This document shows, piece after piece, positions 7,084 through 11,027 of a stretch of 11,027 nt of DNA; positions within the stretch are counted from its first letter, which is position 1, and each line of letters opens with the position of its first letter. The stretch spans positions 1 to 11,027 of the forward strand of contig JABIRQ010000391.1 of the NCBI GenBank assembly GCA_018699755.1. The letters run 5' to 3'. Under the pieces are notes generated by a model. The model made no database searches. It worked only from the letters and a program-made list of their open reading frames with translations, and had not been told where the DNA came from. This stretch comes from Rhodospirillaceae bacterium (GTDB lineage Bacteria > Pseudomonadota > Alphaproteobacteria > CADEGL01). Made by a program: the position numbers and the translations under genes.

Positions 7084-8100
7084 CTAACCGGTCAATTCCG
7101 CATAGGTCCCAGGCAGGGAGAAGCCATGCGTAAGCGGATCCTTCTCTTCGAAAACATAGGTTGAGCGGCCGAGATAAGACGCCGAACCGGTGACGCGGAC
7201 GGTGACCGCATCCTCCACCGAGCCGGTGTCCGTGCCGATGACCGCGGCCTCGAAGGGAATCGGCGTCGGTCCGTAGAATTTCCGCGTCACGCCGCTTTCG
7301 ATTCGTCCGCGCGCAAAATCGCGCGCCATCCGCGCGGTGACGCCGCCGCCGGTCGGGCTGCGGTCGATCTGGTTCCCCGCGAAGACGCATAGGTGATAGC
7401 TCCGCCGGTCGGTCGGCGCGTCGTCGGTCAGCATGGTCCCGAACAGATAGCCGAATTCGGCCGCGTCGGGATGGGTGATCGTCACCTGCGCCCGCGCCGC
7501 ATCGTTGATCGCACGCGCGGCGGCCACCATCGCATCGACGGGCGCCTTGAAAAAATCGAAGCCGAGAGATGAGGCCGGCAGCATGGCGTAGAACGCGCCG
7601 CCATAGGCGATGTCCAGCGTGACCGATCCGAGGCCGGGCACCTCGACCTCGACGTCGCGGTGGCTGAGGAAAGACGGCACGCTGTCAAAGCTGGTGGCGA
7701 CGACTTTGCCGTTGTCGACCGCGCAGGTGACCCCTACCACCCCGCAGGGCAGCTCGAGTCCGAAACGCGTTTCGGGTTCCTGCATGGGGACATGCCCGCT
7801 CTCGACCGCCCAGCGGCTGAAGGCGATCAGCCCGTGGCCGGACATGGTGGAATAGCCGCTGTGGTGGATGAACAACGCGCCGATGGCGGCGTCGGGCGCA
7901 CACGGTTTCACCGGGATCATGCCGAACATATCGGCATGGCCGCGCGGCTCCTGCATCATCACGCGGCGCAAGACGTCATGGTCTCTGCGCGCCGCTTCGA
8001 TCTTTTCGAGGATCGTCGCGCCCGGCAGTTCCGGATAGCCGCCGGTCACTATGCGCACCGGCTCCCCTGCGGTGTGCAGGTCGGTGATTTCGAGGTTCAT
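7084..8100 (-). CDS. Proline-racemase-fold enzyme with Ser/Thr catalytic pair (hydroxyproline dehydratase/epimerase-like)
   Basis: A 338-residue member of the proline racemase / hydroxyproline epimerase / trans-3-hydroxyproline dehydratase superfamily, of usual length and presumably cytoplasmic. The two half-site motifs are present, but both acid/base cysteines are replaced: MSGHG has Ser87 where racemases have Cys, and DRSPTGGG has Thr250 where they have Cys. Asp246 and the C-terminal DPLTHGF segment are normal. From family knowledge, Cys/Cys means racemase or 4-hydroxyproline epimerase, while Ser or Thr substitution is associated with trans-3-hydroxy-L-proline dehydratases. Proline racemisation is therefore unlikely here. 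AGGACT lies 7 nt before the ATG. It is the second gene of a minus-strand unit, 73 bp after the SDR. The Ser/Thr combination, and so the exact reaction, is uncertain. Confidence 0.88.
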   Translation of the reverse strand: MNLEITDLHTAGEPVRIVTGGYPELPGATILEKIEAARRDHDVLRRVMMQEPRGHADMFGMIPVKPCAPDAAIGALFIHHSGYSTMSGHGLIAFSRWAVESGHVPMQEPETRFGLELPCGVVGVTCAVDNGKVVATSFDSVPSFLSHRDVEVEVPGLGSVTLDIAYGGAFYAMLPASSLGFDFFKAPVDAMVAAARAINDAARAQVTITHPDAAEFGYLFGTMLTDDAPTDRRSYHLCVFAGNQIDRSPTGGGVTARMARDFARGRIESGVTRKFYGPTPIPFEAAVIGTDTGSVEDAVTVRVTGSASYLGRSTYVFEEKDPLTHGFSLPGTYAELTG

Positions 8101-8173
8101 CGTGAAGTCCTAAGTGTAGGCGCGTTGGCCGAAAAATATTGTATCCGCGCGTCGAGACTACGTCAGGGAATCG

Positions 8174-8923
8174 CTATATCCCGACGATCGTGTCGCCGCC
8201 GTTGATCGGAATGACCTGTCCGGTGATGAAATCGGCCTCCGCGCTGGCGAGATAGGCGACGGCATAGGCGATCTCGACCGGCGCGGCCTCGCGGCCGAGC
8301 GGCACTTCCCGCGCGATCACATCGGCCATCACGGCAGGGTCGCTCATCCCGGTGTTCACCCAGCCGGGCGCGATGCAGTTCACGTTGATCTTCCAGGGCG
8401 CGAATTCCTTGGCCCACGCTTTGGTCAGCCCCAGGATCGCGGCCTTGGCGGAGCAGTAGTGCGGCGCGAAGGCGTTGCCCCGCTGGCCCCAATTAGAAGC
8501 GATGTTGACGATCTTGCCGGTGCCCCGCGCCTTCATGCCGGGCAGGACCGCCTGGGTTGCGAAGAACGTTCCCTTGACGTGGACATCGACCATGCGGCGA
8601 AAGCTCGGGCCGTCCAACTCTTCCGTGTTGCGGTAGTCGGCGCCGATCCCGGCATTGTTGACCAGGATGTCGATCCGGCCCATCGCGGCTTCGGCGGCAA
8701 CGATTTTCGCCTGGGTGTCGGCGATATCGGCCACGTCGGAGGCGATGACATGGGCCTCTCGTCCCTTGGCGCGGACGAGGTCGGCCGTCTCCGCCGCGGT
8801 CTCCGCGTTGAAATCCTGAACGACAATGTCCGCGCCCTTGTCCGCGAGCAGCAAGGCATCAGCCCGGCCGATGCCGGCGCCCGATCCCGTGATCAGAGCG
8901 ACCTTCCCGTCAAAATCCTGCAC
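8174..8923 (-). CDS. Short-chain dehydrogenase/reductase (classical SDR, NAD(H)-type)
   Basis: A 249-residue Rossmann-fold oxidoreductase of classical SDR length. TGSGAGIG (12-19) is the cofactor glycine motif. Asp37, at the end of the second strand, favours NAD(H) over NADP(H). NNAG lies at 89-92. The catalytic Ser143, Tyr156 and Lys160 (YCSAK) are in place, and NCIAPGWVNTGM is the typical downstream segment. The tetrad Asn position reads His115 in VDVHVKG, a substitution worth noting. The start is set at GTG 8923 because the glycine motif then sits at the usual distance and GGGGAAAG lies 5 nt upstream; the same frame stays open to 9172, but that 83-residue extension matches nothing. It heads the minus-strand unit with the racemase-fold gene. 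It probably interconverts an alcohol and ketone in the pathway; substrate unknown. Confidence 0.9.
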   Translation of the reverse strand: MQDFDGKVALITGSGAGIGRADALLLADKGADIVVQDFNAETAAETADLVRAKGREAHVIASDVADIADTQAKIVAAEAAMGRIDILVNNAGIGADYRNTEELDGPSFRRMVDVHVKGTFFATQAVLPGMKARGTGKIVNIASNWGQRGNAFAPHYCSAKAAILGLTKAWAKEFAPWKINVNCIAPGWVNTGMSDPAVMADVIAREVPLGREAAPVEIAYAVAYLASAEADFITGQVIPINGGDTIVGI

Positions 8924-8928
8924 AGCCG

Positions 8929-8936
8929 CTTTCCCC
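8929..8936 (-). promoter_or_regulatory. Shine-Dalgarno supporting the SDR GTG start
   Basis: GGGGAAAG on the minus strand, 5 nt before GTG 8923. It supports a 249-residue SDR over the longer open frame. Confidence 0.4.
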
Positions 8937-9069
8937 AAGGAGCCCCTACCGAAGCACCAGTTTACGGTGAGGCCCCAGCCACCCGCCAGCAATTTCAAAC
9001 CATGGCAGCGACCTCTCACGAGGCCCAAAAAATTGCCATCCGATGCGTCGATCGGTTGCTCGTCCAAGA

Positions 9070-9089
9070 AACTGAATCTAAGTTCAGTT
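9070..9089. promoter_or_regulatory. Inverted repeat AACTGAA-6-TTCAGTT, candidate operator
   Basis: Two perfect 7-bp arms (9070-9076 and 9083-9089) separated by TCTAAG, a 20-bp element centred about 67 bp before the monooxygenase 4 start. Its size and placement suit a dimeric regulator. It does not match the 2754-2765 palindrome, so a different regulator may act here. Confidence 0.4.
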
Positions 9090-9097
9090 AAATCGAC

Positions 9098-9115
9098 GGC
9101 CGGTTCGATCCGGCC
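9098..9115. repeat. Short GC-rich inverted repeat in monooxygenase 4 leader
   Basis: GGCCGG (9098-9103) and CCGGCC (9110-9115) around a TTCGAT loop. It could fold as a small hairpin upstream of the ribosome site; short GC-rich repeats also occur by chance in DNA of this composition. Confidence 0.25.
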
Positions 9116-9130
9116 CGCGGTCTTTCTGCA

Positions 9131-9139
9131 GAGAAGGAG
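9131..9139 (+). promoter_or_regulatory. Strong Shine-Dalgarno fixing the monooxygenase 4 start
   Basis: GAGAAGGAG, ending 7 nt before ATG 9147. It is the best ribosome site in the window and decides against the 107-residue upstream open extension from 8826. Confidence 0.6.
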
Positions 9140-9146
9140 TTCGACG

Positions 9147-10271
9147 ATGGAATTCGGCCTCTTCAACATCATGCAAAAAGTCGATCACTCGAAATCGGAC
9201 CGCGAGGTTTTCGAGGACGCCTTGGTGCAGACGGAGCTCGCCGAGGATCTGGGTTTCGCTTCGGCCTGGTTCGTCGAGCATCACTTTTTCAACTATTCGC
9301 TCTGCCCCTCGCCCCTGACAATGATTGCAGCGGCGGCCCAGCGCACCAAGCGCATCCGGCTGGCGACGGGCATCCTCGTCCTGCCGCTCTACGAGCCGGT
9401 GCGCCTTCTTCAGGAAATCTGCATGACCGACGCCCTGACGGAGGGCCGGCTCGACGTCGGCATCGGCTCCGGCTACCAGGACTACGAGTTCGTGCGGTTC
9501 CGCGTCGAGCTCGAGAAGAACATGGTCATGACCAGCGAGATGATGGATATCCTGGAACTCGGCCTGACCCGCGACGAGTTCGCCTATGACGGCGACTACT
9601 ACAAGCTGCCGGAGACCAAGGTCGCCCTGTCGCCCTATCAGAAGCCGATGCCCCGCGTCTGGGTCGCCGGAATGATGAACAACGACGACTTCAAGCGCCG
9701 TGTGGTCAGTCACAACTACATGCCGATCCTGGCGAGCGCGACGCGCCCCGTCTCCGCCCTCGCCCCGGTGCGCGAAGCCTATGACACGGCCTATCGCGAG
9801 GCCGGGATCGATCCGGCGAACACGCCCATGGGTCTGATGCGCTACTTCCACTGCACGCATAGCAAGAAGGACGCCGCGCTGGCGACGATGGCGGCGCGCG
9901 ATTCGACGCGCATCTCCCTCGCCCTGCGCCTCAACTACGCCGAGTTCGACGGCGTGTTGGCCAAGCCCATCCACTACAACGACGAGGAGCCGATCGAAAA
10001 GATGCAGGAGAAGCTCATCGTCGGCGACCCGGAGACCTGCGTGAAACGCATCCTCGAGGACCTCGACGTGGTGCGCCCGCACCATATCGCCCTCTTCGCC
10101 CAGCCCGGCGCCCTGGACAACGGCAAGGTCTGCAAGTCGATGGAGCTTTTCACCAAGGAAGCGATCCCCCTGCTCGAAAAAGAGCTGGGCAAGCCATTGG
10201 CCGAGATCGGCCCCCAGATCGGCGACGTCACCCCGAAGGTCGGCTCCGGATACGAGGCTACGGTGGAGTAG
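9147..10271 (+). CDS. LuxA-like (LLM class) flavin-dependent monooxygenase 4
   Basis: A 374-residue third close relative of monooxygenases 1 and 3. It begins MEFGLFNIMQK, has FVEHHF at 42-47 (Glu44, His45, His46), a NYSLCPSPL segment nearly identical to monooxygenase 1, and the shared GIGSGYQDYEFVRF motif. Reduced FMN and O2 are the expected co-substrates. The C-terminus differs: it lacks the PQxAQAAE tail and ends in GSGYEATVE, and LQLGGVP near the end reads AQPGALD. The start at 9147 agrees with the paralogues and with a GAGAAGGAG ribosome site; the reading frame is open back to 8826, but that part looks non-coding. It is transcribed alone, divergently from the SDR. Separate control suggests a different inducer or a related but not identical substrate. 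Confidence 0.92.
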   Translation: MEFGLFNIMQKVDHSKSDREVFEDALVQTELAEDLGFASAWFVEHHFFNYSLCPSPLTMIAAAAQRTKRIRLATGILVLPLYEPVRLLQEICMTDALTEGRLDVGIGSGYQDYEFVRFRVELEKNMVMTSEMMDILELGLTRDEFAYDGDYYKLPETKVALSPYQKPMPRVWVAGMMNNDDFKRRVVSHNYMPILASATRPVSALAPVREAYDTAYREAGIDPANTPMGLMRYFHCTHSKKDAALATMAARDSTRISLALRLNYAEFDGVLAKPIHYNDEEPIEKMQEKLIVGDPETCVKRILEDLDVVRPHHIALFAQPGALDNGKVCKSMELFTKEAIPLLEKELGKPLAEIGPQIGDVTPKVGSGYEATVE

Positions 10272-10290
10272 CCGGCGCGCCGCCGGCGCC
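10271..10290 (+). terminator. Possible GC hairpin after monooxygenase 4
   Basis: Two GCCGGC copies (10271-10276 and 10282-10287) around GCGCC can pair; GGCGC/GCGCC (10274-10278, 10286-10290) is an alternative fold. The hairpin overlaps the last base of the stop codon and is not followed by T residues, so Rho-independent termination is doubtful. The rest of 10291-10454 shows no other feature. Confidence 0.2.
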
Positions 10291-10454
10291 GACCCGGCTT
10301 CGCCGCCAGGGCGACCTCCCTTCCGCCACCCTTGCCGGCTCGGCATTTCTTCGAGCGTTCTTCTATTGTCGATGGACCGGTCGCCCCTCCATGATCGATC
10401 AGACGAGGCCGTCACCGATCGCTACCTTGCGGGGGCCTTGTGCGTAGCCCTCTA

Positions 10455-10474
10455 ACATTAGAATATCATAATGT
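10455..10474. promoter_or_regulatory. AT-rich inverted repeat upstream of cytochrome gene
   Basis: ACATTA (10455-10460) and TAATGT (10469-10474) flank GAATATCA, in an AT-rich patch within otherwise GC-rich DNA. It lies 46-65 bp before the cytochrome start. It may be an operator or part of the promoter, but no -35/-10 pair at standard spacing was convincing. Confidence 0.35.
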
Positions 10475-10519
10475 ATCTATGTGCGCCTATGGGGCGTCAC
10501 ACTAGGGGGGAGAACAGTT

Positions 10520-11027
10520 ATGCGTGAGCGGATACACGGGTGCTTGAAGCGAGGCGGCCGGATGCTAGGTCTAACGGCTGGCCTCCTGGTTGCCGGCCTG
10601 CTTGCGGTTTCGCCGGTGATTGCGGACGATCAGCCCGAGCGGGACGAGGAATACCATCGCGACTTCCTGTTCGGCGTGCCGACCGATCCGAGCGAGGAAT
10701 GGGCGCTGGCCGTCGGTGGACGCATCTATGACAAGTGGTGGGAGGTTCTAGAGGTCGACGAGCCCGAGGGCACGCACCCGGCCTATCCGGCCGAGGGCAA
10801 GAAGAGTGGCGCCAGCACCTGGCGCTGCAAGGAGTGCCACGGCTGGGACTACAAGGGTGCGGCAGGCGCCTACGGAACGGGCTCGCATTACACCGGCATC
10901 ACGGGCGTGAGCGGCATGGCCGCCGAGGATCCGATACAGATCGGCGCGGCGGTGCGGGGCGCACCGCACGGCTTCACCCCGGAGATGATCCCCGACGACG
11001 CGCTCGGCCGGCTCGCCCTGTTCCTCA
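10520..11027 (+). CDS. Secreted mono-haem c-type cytochrome (C-terminus beyond window)
   Basis: 169 codons are visible from ATG 10520, with GGGGGGAG 7 nt before it; the frame is still open at the window edge. The N-terminus is a signal peptide: Arg/Lys-rich residues 1-14, a hydrophobic core of about 15-31, and a likely cut after SPVIA (residue 35). The mature part is acidic. A single covalent haem site, CKECH (Cys103, Cys106, His107), sits in TWRCKECHGWDYKG. Met156, in GFTPEMIP, is a possible sixth ligand, and DDALGRLALFL looks like the C-terminal helix of a class I cytochrome c domain. It should act in the periplasm as an electron carrier. It lies 248 bp from monooxygenase 4 with an AT-rich leader, so it is probably a separate unit rather than part of the catabolic block; a link to oxygenase electron supply is not supported. 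Confidence 0.88.
   Translation, partial: MRERIHGCLKRGGRMLGLTAGLLVAGLLAVSPVIADDQPERDEEYHRDFLFGVPTDPSEEWALAVGGRIYDKWWEVLEVDEPEGTHPAYPAEGKKSGASTWRCKECHGWDYKGAAGAYGTGSHYTGITGVSGMAAEDPIQIGAAVRGAPHGFTPEMIPDDALGRLALFL

Larger units (their letters stand above)
8924..9146. promoter_or_regulatory. Divergent control region between SDR and monooxygenase 4 genes
   Basis: 223 bp between two divergently read genes; promoters for both should lie here. It contains an AACTGAA/TTCAGTT inverted repeat (9070-9089), a GGCCGG/CCGGCC inverted repeat (9098-9115), and the strong ribosome site of monooxygenase 4. No clear -35/-10 pair could be assigned. The open frames crossing this stretch have no recognisable protein content. 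Confidence 0.5.

Noticed and set aside
8826..9146. 107-residue N-terminal extension of monooxygenase 4
   Set aside because: The paralogues start at the residue encoded at 9147, a strong ribosome site precedes it, and the extension overlaps the SDR coding sequence.
8924..9172. 83-residue N-terminal extension of the SDR frame
   Set aside because: It lies before the normal SDR start, has no homologous character, and would run past the start and ribosome site of the divergent monooxygenase 4.
2915..10271. True luciferase (light-emitting) operon
   Set aside because: There is no luxB-like inactive partner, no fatty-acid reductase genes (luxCDE), and the context is catabolic; the LLM family is mostly non-luminescent oxygenases.

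Overview
The window looks like a high-GC alphaproteobacterial chromosome segment. This is judged from base composition, GC-rich codon use with many long antisense shadow frames, and the family mix: luciferase-like flavin monooxygenases, a Rieske oxygenase, FCD-type GntR, and creatinase/ectoine-hydrolase-like M24 proteins. A Rhodospirillales-like or marine host is a guess. Nine complete genes and two edge-truncated genes are supported. No RNA genes, insertion sequences or CRISPR arrays were seen.

Layout. Bases 1-2588 (minus strand) form one unit: a Rieske oxygenase alpha subunit, then an M24-family hydrolase, then the start of a second M24 paralogue that runs off the left edge. Bases 2589-2914 are a divergent control region with a perfect 12-bp palindrome and a 13-bp perfect stem. 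Bases 2915-7072 (plus) form a four-gene unit: LuxA-like monooxygenase 1, a GntR/FCD regulator, monooxygenase 2 (overlapping the regulator by 4 bp) and monooxygenase 3. Converging on it at 8923-7084 (minus) are an SDR dehydrogenase and a proline-racemase-fold enzyme whose two catalytic positions are Ser and Thr instead of Cys. Bases 8924-9146 are a second divergent control region, followed by monooxygenase 4 (plus, 9147-10271). From 10520 a secreted mono-haem c-type cytochrome begins and runs off the right edge; it is probably a separate unit.

How the genes may work together (inference). The block reads as a regulated catabolic island for a small organic nitrogen compound, such as a betaine, a cyclic amino acid or a related heterocycle. 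The Rieske enzyme and the flavin monooxygenases would start oxidative attack. The non-metal M24 hydrolases would open a C-N bond, as creatinase and ectoine hydrolase do. The SDR would oxidise an alcohol, and the proline-racemase-fold enzyme would epimerise or dehydrate a hydroxyproline-like intermediate. GntR/FCD would sense an acid intermediate. No flavin reductase, Rieske reductase, transporter or ectoine-pathway partner gene lies in the window, so the substrate cannot be named. The unusual feature is four LuxA-fold monooxygenases in about 7.4 kb, three of them close paralogues.
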